From a virus: DNA of 51,287 nt. Every line of letters begins with the position of its first letter. The stretch's first letter is position 1. The DNA is taken from IMG/VR virus record IMGVR_UViG_3300034071_002527, positions 1 to 51,287 of that record; one strand, given 5' to 3'. The notes beneath the pieces were generated by a model, which was not told the DNA's origin, did no database searches, and saw nothing but the letters and a program-made list of their open reading frames with translations. Both the position numbers and the translations under genes were made by a program. Positions 27,039 through 33,348 of this stretch are shown here, one piece after another.

Positions 27039-27313
27039 TGTCTATTTTAATCCCTGATTTTCTAGTCGTACCTTTTCCTTTAGCTTCTTCAAAATCAGGT
27101 TTTGAAGAAATTATTGGTGCTGACTTAAATTATCTTAAATTAAGCATCAATAATGAATTAATACCTCCAGAACGTATTTTGTTTAATGGAGCATCTCCAC
27201 CTGTTGGGGGTTTCATTTCAATCAATCGAACTCTTGGCACAATGATTTTTCACGCTTCCGATGTTGGAAAATTTGTTTCTGGAACTTATCATTTACGAAG
27301 ACGAGTGAACTAA
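27038..27313 (+). CDS. Small protein at the end of the fibre cluster, 91 aa
   Basis: Starts MSILIPDFLVVPFPLASS; contains FNGASPPVGGFISINRTLGTMIF and ends with the basic HLRRRVN. It is coupled to the fibre gene (TAATG). It could be a fibre cap, chaperone or virion protein; no family is recognised. Confidence 0.45.
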   Translation: MSILIPDFLVVPFPLASSKSGFEEIIGADLNYLKLSINNELIPPERILFNGASPPVGGFISINRTLGTMIFHASDVGKFVSGTYHLRRRVN

Positions 27314-27321
27314 AAAAGCAA

Positions 27322-27327
27322 CGCTCA
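27322..27327 (+). promoter_or_regulatory. CGCYCA leader motif upstream of 27357
   Basis: AAGCAACGCTCAAAAT, 29 nt before ATG 27357; the flanks match the tape measure leader at 7311-7321. Confidence 0.55.
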
Positions 27328-27356
27328 AAATAAGGTTAATACACCCATTTTTCCTT

Positions 27357-27785
27357 ATGAGTTTAAATTTATCTGACTTAGGATTACAGGAGGTAGTTAG
27401 GGAAATTGTGAACACATTAAATGCGGGGTATGTTCACATTGTTCGTCCTTCTAACATTGCCTCTAATCCTTTTAACACACCTAATCTAAACCCTCCCTTG
27501 TTGGTAAATAGTTATCCTATAATCTCTTTTGAAGATGGTACTTTTCACGAGAGACTTCAATTTAGTTCAAATTCTGGAGGAATTTTCAGGTTTAAAATGG
27601 CTATACCCCAAGCTGAAATTCTAATGGGTGACTATGCTTTTATTGATTGGTCGGAAAACACCAGAATTGTATCAGCAGTCGTTAAGAACGTTAAATACAA
27701 TTTATCTGCTTTATCTACCGTTGTGGTTAATGCAAATGAAGGGGTTCCGTATAGTTGGTCTGATGTTCAAACTTTGTTACCATAG
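27357..27785 (+). CDS. Hypothetical connector or tail-associated protein, 142 aa
   Basis: A helical N-terminus (LSDLGLQEVVREIVNTLN) is followed by beta segments (FRFKMAIPQAEILMGDYAFIDW). It starts a three-gene block placed just before the tail tube gene, where head-tail connector and tail-completion genes are usual. No diagnostic motif. Confidence 0.45.
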   Translation: MSLNLSDLGLQEVVREIVNTLNAGYVHIVRPSNIASNPFNTPNLNPPLLVNSYPIISFEDGTFHERLQFSSNSGGIFRFKMAIPQAEILMGDYAFIDWSENTRIVSAVVKNVKYNLSALSTVVVNANEGVPYSWSDVQTLLP

Positions 27786-27795
27786 GAATAATTTT

Positions 27796-28023
27796 ATGCC
27801 TGTCAATCGTAACCACGCTGAATTAGCTAGATTTAAACAAGACAATTACATTTCTTTGTTTAATAAAGTTGACTTTCTTACTCAACAGATTAAGAATGCT
27901 GAAGTTACCCAAGAAGAAAACGAAGTTAAGGTAATTATTAAAAAAGATATAACAGAGGAATTACTTAACCCTGAATTAAGACCTTATGTTGACAAACTTT
28001 CTCAAGAGCTTCGGAGGGTTTAA
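27796..28023 (+). CDS. Small helical hypothetical protein, 75 aa
   Basis: The start ATG 27796 has AGGAATAA upstream and begins after the previous stop. A longer frame from 27628 would overlap the previous gene widely and is not preferred. The product is helical and charged (HAELARFKQDN ... LRPYVDKLSQELRRV). Coupled to the next gene by TAATG. Confidence 0.5.
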   Translation: MPVNRNHAELARFKQDNYISLFNKVDFLTQQIKNAEVTQEENEVKVIIKKDITEELLNPELRPYVDKLSQELRRV

Positions 28024-28439
28024 TGTTAAGTGTATCTAAATTAGAATCAGCATTATTTACTCTCTTAACTGAATTTTTTGTAGATAGTGACATAACTTTT
28101 TCAGCTAATTACCCAAAAACAAAGAATGAGTTATATAATGGAAAAACGATTATTACTTTTTCTGCTATATCTGATGACATTGAGGGTTCCATTATTTCTA
28201 GAGATATTATTCATCCTTTAGTTTCTTTTTTAGTTTTTAATGCTAATTATGCTAAAAACCGTCAAATTCAAGAATCTTTGATTGAATATTTGCAGTCTTT
28301 AAATCCTTTTAAACTTATTATGCTAAATCAAGAGTCTAATCATAGCTACTTAGCTCGTCGCATCCCTCTTATATTTGATAAATCCCTTGAAATTTTTATT
28401 AGTGGCATTGATTATCGATTTCACATCCGAAATGTCTAA
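28023..28439 (+). CDS. Possible tail terminator / tail-completion protein, 138 aa
   Basis: An alpha/beta pattern (LESALFTLLTEFFVDSDITFS ... RQIQESLIEYLQSLNPFKLIM ... EIFISGIDYRFHI) of the length usual for tail terminators, directly upstream of the tail tube gene as in many siphophages. Assigned by position and secondary-structure pattern only. Confidence 0.4.
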   Translation: MLSVSKLESALFTLLTEFFVDSDITFSANYPKTKNELYNGKTIITFSAISDDIEGSIISRDIIHPLVSFLVFNANYAKNRQIQESLIEYLQSLNPFKLIMLNQESNHSYLARRIPLIFDKSLEIFISGIDYRFHIRNV

Positions 28440-28442
28440 AAT

Positions 28443-28448
28443 CGCTCA
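28443..28448 (+). promoter_or_regulatory. CGCYCA leader motif upstream of the tail tube gene
   Basis: CGCTCA starts 3 nt after the previous stop and lies 47 nt before ATG 28496. Confidence 0.5.
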
Positions 28449-28495
28449 TTACCATAATTAAGTCTGCTAGTAAAAAAAAAGGATAAATTAAAACA

Positions 28496-29134
28496 ATGGC
28501 AAAACGTTCCGGACCATCTCTAATTGAAATTGGTACTGGTGGGAATAAAATCACTATCACCAATGACCAACAAATGAATGATGCCACGCTGAGGATTGAA
28601 AGGGATGAGTTTACCCTTAAAGACCAAAGTTCCTCTAAACCGGTTGGCTATATTAAAACGGGTATTGAAGGTAAATTGGAAATCTCTATCTCAGACATTT
28701 CTGCTCAACAAATTGCTCTTCTTTTTGGTGTCCCTCTCCAATCCGACACTGATACGGTTAATACCGTTAACTACACTATGCGAAAAGTAGTAGTTACAGA
28801 CCAAGCAGGCACTGAGATTACTGGTCAAAAAGTTGTATTAAAACCTTATCCCCTTCTTACTGACCCCGGTACTGTTGCCCCCACTACTACCACTTATAAC
28901 GGTAAGATTTATGGTACTGTGCAATTAGCCGAAGATGCTTTTGATGCTGATGTAGCCGCCTATAAAGCTTGGGTTAATAACTGGGTAACTTTTCCTAACG
29001 GTGCATTGACTTCTATCAATGGTACTAACTTGGCTTTTGGGTTACAAACTCAACAAGAACTCAAAGTGACTCTCACATCTTTACCTGATAGCTCTGGTGT
29101 TCGGATTATTTTTGGTGATGAAACTGTAGCTTAA
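28496..29134 (+). CDS. Major tail tube protein
   Basis: The 212-residue protein is beta-rich, with a start typical of tube subunits (SLIEIGTGGNKITITNDQQ), alternating strands (GYIKTGIEGKLEISISDIS), and a segment that may be a surface insertion (residues ~125-165). A GGATAAA site precedes the start, and a strong terminator follows, as for an abundant virion protein. The neighbours (terminator-like gene before, assembly chaperone after) fit. Confidence 0.65.
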   Translation: MAKRSGPSLIEIGTGGNKITITNDQQMNDATLRIERDEFTLKDQSSSKPVGYIKTGIEGKLEISISDISAQQIALLFGVPLQSDTDTVNTVNYTMRKVVVTDQAGTEITGQKVVLKPYPLLTDPGTVAPTTTTYNGKIYGTVQLAEDAFDADVAAYKAWVNNWVTFPNGALTSINGTNLAFGLQTQQELKVTLTSLPDSSGVRIIFGDETVA

Positions 29135-29152
29135 CTCAAATTTTGAAATTAA

Positions 29153-29199
29153 AAAAGCCTCTCCCCTATACATTTAGGGGAGGGGGGGGATTTTTTTTA
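29153..29199. terminator. Bidirectional terminator between convergent genes
   Basis: A-run, stem CTCCCCT...AGGGGAG, then a T8 run on the plus strand; the A-run gives a T-run on the minus strand. It separates the tail tube gene from 29197-29478. Confidence 0.85.
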
Positions 29200-29478
29200 G
29201 CTCTCTGTAAAAGAAAACTCTAAATTTTTCAATTTTTTGATTTTTTTTTCAGCAGATTTAAGGGCAGAAGCTTTTCGTTTTTCAAAATTTGCTTTTGCTT
29301 CTTCAACGGTAAAAAAGGCTGACTTTCCTAGAGTATACGCAGTGTTCAGGCCAAACTGATTTTTTCCCCTTGCGAAACGTCCACACTCTGAAATTTCGGC
29401 ATCAGTTAAATAAACCCCTGATGTTAGGGCGTACTCGGTGACATAGACTTTTAGCAGTTTGGGCTGTGGATTATTCAT
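29197..29478 (-). CDS. Small phage protein with C-terminal coiled coil, 93 aa
   Basis: The start LLKVYVTEYALTSGVYLTDAEI resembles a family of small phage proteins beginning with a V-x-K/E-Y-A-L-T-x-G-I motif. The C-terminal half is a Lys/Ala-rich helix (FTVEEAKANFEKRKASALKS). Role unknown. Encoded against the structural genes with its own promoter, like the other minus-strand islands. Confidence 0.55.
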   Translation of the reverse strand: MNNPQPKLLKVYVTEYALTSGVYLTDAEISECGRFARGKNQFGLNTAYTLGKSAFFTVEEAKANFEKRKASALKSAEKKIKKLKNLEFSFTES

Positions 29479-29512
29479 TGTAAATTTTTGGGGGGGTTAA
29501 TTAGCTGTTCCC

Positions 29513-29541
29513 AGCTTAACAAAAAATTTCCCCTCTGTCAA
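29513..29541 (-). promoter_or_regulatory. Probable promoter for 29197-29478, minus strand
   Basis: TTGACA with a 17-bp spacer to a weak TAAGCT on the minus strand, 34 bp upstream of the ATG. The -35 adjoins the left arm of the large inverted-repeat element. Confidence 0.5.
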
Positions 29542-29887
29542 CACTCACAAACTGTACTACTTAGCCCAAAATCAATAAAACTCAACCATATCAAAGGTTT
29601 TAACAATTTAGACTTTTAAAAATACCATTTAAAAATCAATAAAACCCAGTCATAGTAAGGCTTTGACCCGTTTGTACTATGTAGTAGGGGGGATAACTTT
29701 ATTTTTTTTTATCTCTTGCCCCTTTAATCATCACATTTAGATACTAAAAAAACATATACCTCAACGAGTCAAAACTGTTTTTTGCTTTGACAGGGTTGGG
29801 TTTAGACTTTTTCGTTTATCAGCCTTTCCTTGCACTTAGAGCGGGTCGTAATACTTTTACCATTAAACGATTTTGTGATGGTCTAGA

Positions 29888-29919
29888 GGGTAAAAAATGG
29901 GTAAATGGGGAAATGTGGG
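29888..29919 (+). other. Four-run G tract (G-quadruplex-like)
   Basis: Four runs of three or four G are separated by 8, 5 and 6 bases. It lies inside the core of the inverted-repeat element, next to the AT-rich tract. A second G-rich block is at 30088-30110 (G4, G4, G3, G2). Confidence 0.5.
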
Positions 29920-29920
29920 C

Positions 29921-29952
29921 TAAATATTTAAAATATATATTTAATTTTTTGG
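29921..29952. other. AT-only tract in the core of the inverted-repeat element
   Basis: TAAATATTTAAAATATATAT and following bases up to 29950 contain no G or C. An easily melted stretch of this kind is typical of, but not specific to, replication origins. Confidence 0.5.
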
Positions 29953-30021
29953 TAGGTTGATTTGTAAATACCCTAGAATTAAAGCACTCTAGTATCCTAT
30001 CCCTCACTCTATTTTTTTTTC

Positions 30022-30040
30022 GCTATGTATATAGCATAGC
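30022..30040. repeat. Short palindrome GCTATG-N7-CATAGC
   Basis: A perfect 6-bp inverted repeat follows a T10 run inside the core of the large element. It could be a protein-binding site. Confidence 0.5.
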
Positions 30041-30378
30041 ATGGGAATAAACAAAATGTCAAGAGGTAGTGGAAAAATATTTTTTTAGGGGTAGGGGTAA
30101 GGGAGAAAGGCAAAAGCATGAGAGTTTTTTAATGCGATGATTAAAGAGGTGGGGGATAAAAAAAAATAAAGTTATCCCCCCTACTACATAGTACAAACAA
30201 GTCTAAGCCATACTAAGACTGGGTTTTATTGATTTTAAACTGGGGTTTTTTAAATTCAAAAACGCTAAAACCTTTGATATAATTGAGTTTTATTGGTTTT
30301 AGGCTAAGTAGTACAATCAATTTATCAACTGTTCAAAAAGTCATTTAATTTAGAGATTCTAAACTCCAAGGGAAAGTT

Positions 30379-30384
30379 CGCTCA
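30379..30384 (+). promoter_or_regulatory. CGCYCA leader motif upstream of the chaperone gene
   Basis: TTCGCTCAAATT, 40 nt before ATG 30425; the first such motif after the large inverted-repeat element. Confidence 0.55.
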
Positions 30385-30424
30385 AATTATGATTGACATT
30401 TCCACTTAAAGATTTGATTTAATT

Positions 30425-30907
30425 ATGCCCGAAACTTTGCCTAAGACTTCTATAATTGCCCAATTTTTAGATGAAGGGGAACCATTAGGTACTTTAATGC
30501 TAGATGGGACAGAATATAAAATCACAGCCCCTGAAGATTTATCTGAAGCCGAATATATTGAATATTTTCAAGCTAGAGCAGAAGCTATGGATGTTTTGGT
30601 TAGTGTTTACGGTGTTGAAAATGAAGATGGAGAACTAATACTTGAAAAAAGTGTAGGTGCTTCAGATTCAGTAAAAAAAGCTAAATTAGAAGCTTTAATG
30701 TATAAACCTGCCCGTCGAATGGTTGAAGCATTATTAGGAGTACCGGCTGGGACATTTAAACGAAAAAGAAGTAAAACAGTGATGTCATTATACAATCATT
30801 GTCAACAACTTTTAGAAAAAAAACAAACTGTCGAACCAGTCATCAAAACACAAAGTGCTGAGGAAGATTTAGAAGTCCCTTTGGATGGGAGAATCGAGCA
30901 AGAGTAG
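30425..30907 (+). CDS. Tail assembly chaperone, zero-frame product (gpG-like)
   Basis: The 160-residue acidic protein has a short beta part (LGTLMLDGTEYKITAPEDL) and a helical remainder. Length, position between the tail tube and the terminase block, and a slippery site just before its stop fit siphophage gpG-type chaperones, which bind the tape measure and tube subunits during tail assembly. Unlike the usual arrangement, the tape measure gene is far upstream (7364). The stop TAG overlaps GTG of the next frame. Confidence 0.65.
   Translation: MPETLPKTSIIAQFLDEGEPLGTLMLDGTEYKITAPEDLSEAEYIEYFQARAEAMDVLVSVYGVENEDGELILEKSVGASDSVKKAKLEALMYKPARRMVEALLGVPAGTFKRKRSKTVMSLYNHCQQLLEKKQTVEPVIKTQSAEEDLEVPLDGRIEQE
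30877..30883 (+). promoter_or_regulatory. Programmed -1 frameshift heptamer CCCTTTG
   Basis: The heptamer fits X_XXY_YYZ in the zero frame (gtC CCT TTG). After a -1 slip the reading continues CCC TTT GGA TGG without a stop into the 30907-31218 frame. It lies ~20 nt before the zero-frame stop. This mirrors the G/GT arrangement of lambda-like tails. Confidence 0.65.
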
Positions 30908-31218
30908 TGAGATATGTTAACACTCTTATCGATTGTCTACCAATATTTTATAGTTTTGGTATTTCTAGATTAGAACTTTTAAAAATGCGCCATTGGGAAG
31001 TTCTAGAAATCATATCAGGACACTATAAACATCGTGCTAGATTAGTGCTTGATTTGACCGATGCTGTAACTTTAGGGGCTGGATGGGGTGATGCAGAATC
31101 TAAAGAACAAATGCAACGTAATTTAGTGGATAAAGCTGGATTCCCTCGTCGTAAAACGAAAGTACCTAAAAAGTTCACAGGAAAATCTTGGACTTCTGAT
31201 TTGATGACTGCGATTTAA
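30907..31218 (+). CDS. Tail assembly chaperone -1 extension (T part of a GT fusion)
   Basis: The frame (from GTG 30907, open back to the slip site at 30877) encodes YVNTLIDCLPIFYSFGISRL and MRHWEVLEIISGHY, then a basic C-terminus (FPRRKTKVPKKF). Such helical, tail-chaperone extensions are normally made only as a fusion. The fused product would be about 264 residues. No ribosome binding site precedes GTG 30907, which supports expression by frameshift. Confidence 0.6.
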   Translation: MRYVNTLIDCLPIFYSFGISRLELLKMRHWEVLEIISGHYKHRARLVLDLTDAVTLGAGWGDAESKEQMQRNLVDKAGFPRRKTKVPKKFTGKSWTSDLMTAI

Positions 31219-31258
31219 CCTTGAAAACAAATAGCCAAATTAAGTAACTAAAAATGGA

Positions 31259-31801
31259 ATGTCTAAACTAATTAAATTAACAAATCCTGAAGAAGTTCCT
31301 GAGTTAATAAAAGAGGCTATTTGTTATTATAGGGGTTGTTATCCTCAATATTCAGATGCTGAAATAGCCAGACGAGTTAATAAAAATCTTGATTGCATTA
31401 CTATAGACGAAAAACTTGTTTTAAATGTTTTACAATTAGAGCCAGACCGTCTTTTTAAACATAAATTTGGAGGAGCGGAATCTGTAAAATTAGGGGTACT
31501 TTTAGGGGAACTAAAATTTTCCACGTTACACTCTAGAGTCAAATTTTTAACCGATATAATGATAATGGGTAAAGAAGGATATGAAGAACAAAAAGCTACT
31601 AACAGAGGTGATATTGTTACTTTGACAGCTAAAAACCTCAATGCCTCATTAGAAGCACATAAACAATTAGGAATGATTCTCGAAAAAGTTGATTCTCTGA
31701 CAGAACGGGAAGAAGAAGTCTTTTTAGAAGTTGATGTTTACCCACAATTTTTACCTACTATGAACCTTGCTTCTAATGATGAAGACGATGTTTTGAACTG
31801 A
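31259..31801 (+). CDS. Putative terminase small subunit
   Basis: The 180-residue protein contains a helix-turn-helix-like part, YSDAEIARRVNKNLDCITIDEKLVLNVL (residues ~30-57), followed by a helical region and an acidic C-terminus. Small terminase subunits combine such a DNA-binding start with an oligomerisation helix, and this gene is the best candidate upstream of the large subunit. No direct family motif is recognised, so this is a positional call. Confidence 0.4.
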   Translation: MSKLIKLTNPEEVPELIKEAICYYRGCYPQYSDAEIARRVNKNLDCITIDEKLVLNVLQLEPDRLFKHKFGGAESVKLGVLLGELKFSTLHSRVKFLTDIMIMGKEGYEEQKATNRGDIVTLTAKNLNASLEAHKQLGMILEKVDSLTEREEEVFLEVDVYPQFLPTMNLASNDEDDVLN

Positions 31802-31850
31802 AACACTCCTCACCCATTTCAAGATTAATCCTTTATTTAAAACCTACCAA

Positions 31851-32489
31851 ATGGTCAACATTGCAAAAGGTCTTAAACCCAAGAACCGCTCACAAGCAAA
31901 ATTCTTACAATCCATTCGAGAGAATACCATCACTTTAGGAATTGGTGAAGCAGGGACAGGAAAAACGTTATTAGCCTTGTATGCGGCTATTTTAGCTATA
32001 AATAATCCGGAATCTCCTATTGATTCTATTCTTTATGTCAGACCATTTGTTAATGAACCAGATGAACAAGATATTGGGGCTTTACCTGGTGAATACGGGG
32101 AAAAAATTGATTTTTTAGGACTTCCTCTTTGGACTAATTTATCTGAAATTTGTTCCCCTGATGAGCTTAGAAAGTTTAAAACTAGATTAGAAATTTCACA
32201 TATTGGAAAACTTAAAGGTGCATCATTATCTAACACATTTATTATTTTTGATGAAGCAGAAGATGCGACTCAAAGACTTTTTAATTGTGTAATCACGAGA
32301 ATCTCTCACGGGTCAAAACTTGTTATTATTGGCGACCCATCCCAAAGTAGTCTGGATTGTGGAGGCTTTTTTCATGTTGCGGCACATAGATTATTAGATA
32401 CTCCAGATGTAGGGATTGTTTGGTTTCCTAAAGGTTCCTGTGTGAGACATCCTATAATTCCTCATGTATTAAGTGCTTTGGCATCTTAA
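31851..32489 (+). CDS. phoH: PhoH-family P-loop ATPase
   Basis: Walker A GEAGTGKT (residues ~32-39), Walker B FIIFDEAED (~129-137) and the sensor segment VIIGDPSQSS (~158-167) define the PhoH family, related to SF1 helicases. NRSQAKFLQSI at the N-terminus is also typical. PhoH is widespread in cyanophages; its substrate is not settled, and RNA-related roles are proposed. It sits between the putative small and the large terminase genes. Confidence 0.85.
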   Translation: MVNIAKGLKPKNRSQAKFLQSIRENTITLGIGEAGTGKTLLALYAAILAINNPESPIDSILYVRPFVNEPDEQDIGALPGEYGEKIDFLGLPLWTNLSEICSPDELRKFKTRLEISHIGKLKGASLSNTFIIFDEAEDATQRLFNCVITRISHGSKLVIIGDPSQSSLDCGGFFHVAAHRLLDTPDVGIVWFPKGSCVRHPIIPHVLSALAS

Positions 32490-32491
32490 TC

Positions 32492-32522
32492 AAAAAAAAA
32501 GCTTGCCAACAAAAGTTGGCAA
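32492..32522 (-). terminator. Rho-independent terminator for the MazG gene, minus strand
   Basis: On the minus strand the stem TTGCCAAC-TTTT-GTTGGCAA is followed by GC and a T9 run. On the plus strand no T run follows, so it works mainly for 32559-33191. Confidence 0.85.
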
Positions 32523-32558
32523 CAGTTTACCTAAATTTTGGGTTAAAATTGAAAAACC

Positions 32559-33191
32559 TTAACGGAAATCACCGTCTCCCTGGATAGTACCCGCATTTTT
32601 GCGATTTGTCAACTTATTAGTGTTACCATCCATGACAGTTTTCAAATCACTATTCAAGTCATAGGCTAGTTCGTCTATTGTCAAGAACATAAGGATTAGG
32701 TAGGATTCACAAAAAACCTGTAAAAGAGTCAAGTCTTGATAATTAGAGTCACCACGAGCATATTTTTTGATAAGCCCTGCTAATGTTCCCGACGCAAAAT
32801 TAAGAGTCATATAAGTCGTGAAAAAATCTGATTCTTCAAGACTTTTATTAACTTCCGACTCTAGATAATATTGAGCATTAACTATAAAACTTTTGACAGA
32901 GCGATAACCAAGGTGAATACACAAACGAGTCACATAGTAAAGCATATCGCCTAGCTCTAAAAGCAACTTGGTTCGTTCTATGTCTAAAACACTTTCTTCG
33001 ACCCCTAGCTCACCGTCTTGATGACCAATAAGCAAGGCAAAAGAGTCGTTAGCAAATTCGTTGATTTCACTAATCAAACCGAGAGTAACGTATTCCAGTG
33101 ATTTTTCTGAAGGATATACGACGGTAGTGCTTGTGAACTCCCAGTAAGAAGTTAGTGCATTAACAAAGTCTTTGTCGAGGGATTGACGCAT
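32559..33191 (-). CDS. mazG: MazG-like nucleoside triphosphate pyrophosphohydrolase
   Basis: The 210-residue helical protein has the MazG-type pattern: YVTLGLISEINEFAND (E-x-x-E) at residues ~34-49 and LLLELGDMLYYVTRLC (E-x-x-D) at ~76-91. It ends VMDGNTNKLTNRKNAGTIQG then DGDFR, matching the N-x-x-K-L-x-x-R-K-x-x-G-x-I-x-G-x-G-D-x-R tail of phage MazG proteins. It would hydrolyse dNTPs or ppGpp-like nucleotides in the infected cell. It is a minus-strand island with its own promoter and terminator, inserted between PhoH and TerL. Confidence 0.8.
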   Translation of the reverse strand: MRQSLDKDFVNALTSYWEFTSTTVVYPSEKSLEYVTLGLISEINEFANDSFALLIGHQDGELGVEESVLDIERTKLLLELGDMLYYVTRLCIHLGYRSVKSFIVNAQYYLESEVNKSLEESDFFTTYMTLNFASGTLAGLIKKYARGDSNYQDLTLLQVFCESYLILMFLTIDELAYDLNSDLKTVMDGNTNKLTNRKNAGTIQGDGDFR

Positions 33192-33222
33192 AATTTAATC
33201 TTAGCTAATACCAGTTATATAG

Positions 33223-33251
33223 ATAATAGCACTTCTAAACTAGATTGTCAA
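33223..33251 (-). promoter_or_regulatory. Sigma-70 promoter for the MazG gene, minus strand
   Basis: TTGACA, 17-bp spacer and TATTAT preceded by GTGC on the minus strand, 31 bp upstream of ATG 33191. Confidence 0.85.
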
Positions 33252-33299
33252 GGGGTTTTTGCAAATCTGTGTTAAGACGCTTAAAGTTAAGGAAATTTT

Positions 33300-33305
33300 C
33301 GCCCA
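33300..33305 (+). promoter_or_regulatory. CGCYCA leader motif upstream of TerL
   Basis: TTCGCCCATTTT, 43 nt before ATG 33349. Confidence 0.55.
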
Positions 33306-33348
33306 TTTTTTTGATGAGAGTTTCGACAAACTTTGAATAGGGTTTTGG

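Larger units (their letters stand above)
29554..30314. repeat. 760-bp non-coding element with ~183-bp imperfect inverted arms
   Basis: The left arm 29554-29736 and right arm 30131-30314 are inverted copies. Both begin, read from outside, GTACTACTTAGCC. A run of about 40 bp (TTTGTACTATGTAGTAG..GGGGGATAACTTTATTTT) is identical, and TTTAATCATC recurs at the inner ends. Each arm also holds two direct copies of a ~35-bp unit starting AATCAATAAAAC, so there are four in all. The ~390-bp core between the arms has no credible gene. It fills most of the 29479-30424 gene-free gap. Candidate roles are a replication origin, a packaging/partition site, or a non-autonomous mobile element. No target-site duplication is evident. 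Confidence 0.85.

Noticed and set aside
29819-30007. Minus-strand frame in the core of the inverted-repeat element
   Set aside because: No start signal, low complexity and AT-rich; non-coding origin-like or mobile DNA explains the region better.
29554-30314. CRISPR array
   Set aside because: The repeats are inverted arms with unequal spacing and no regular spacers. No array is seen anywhere in the window.
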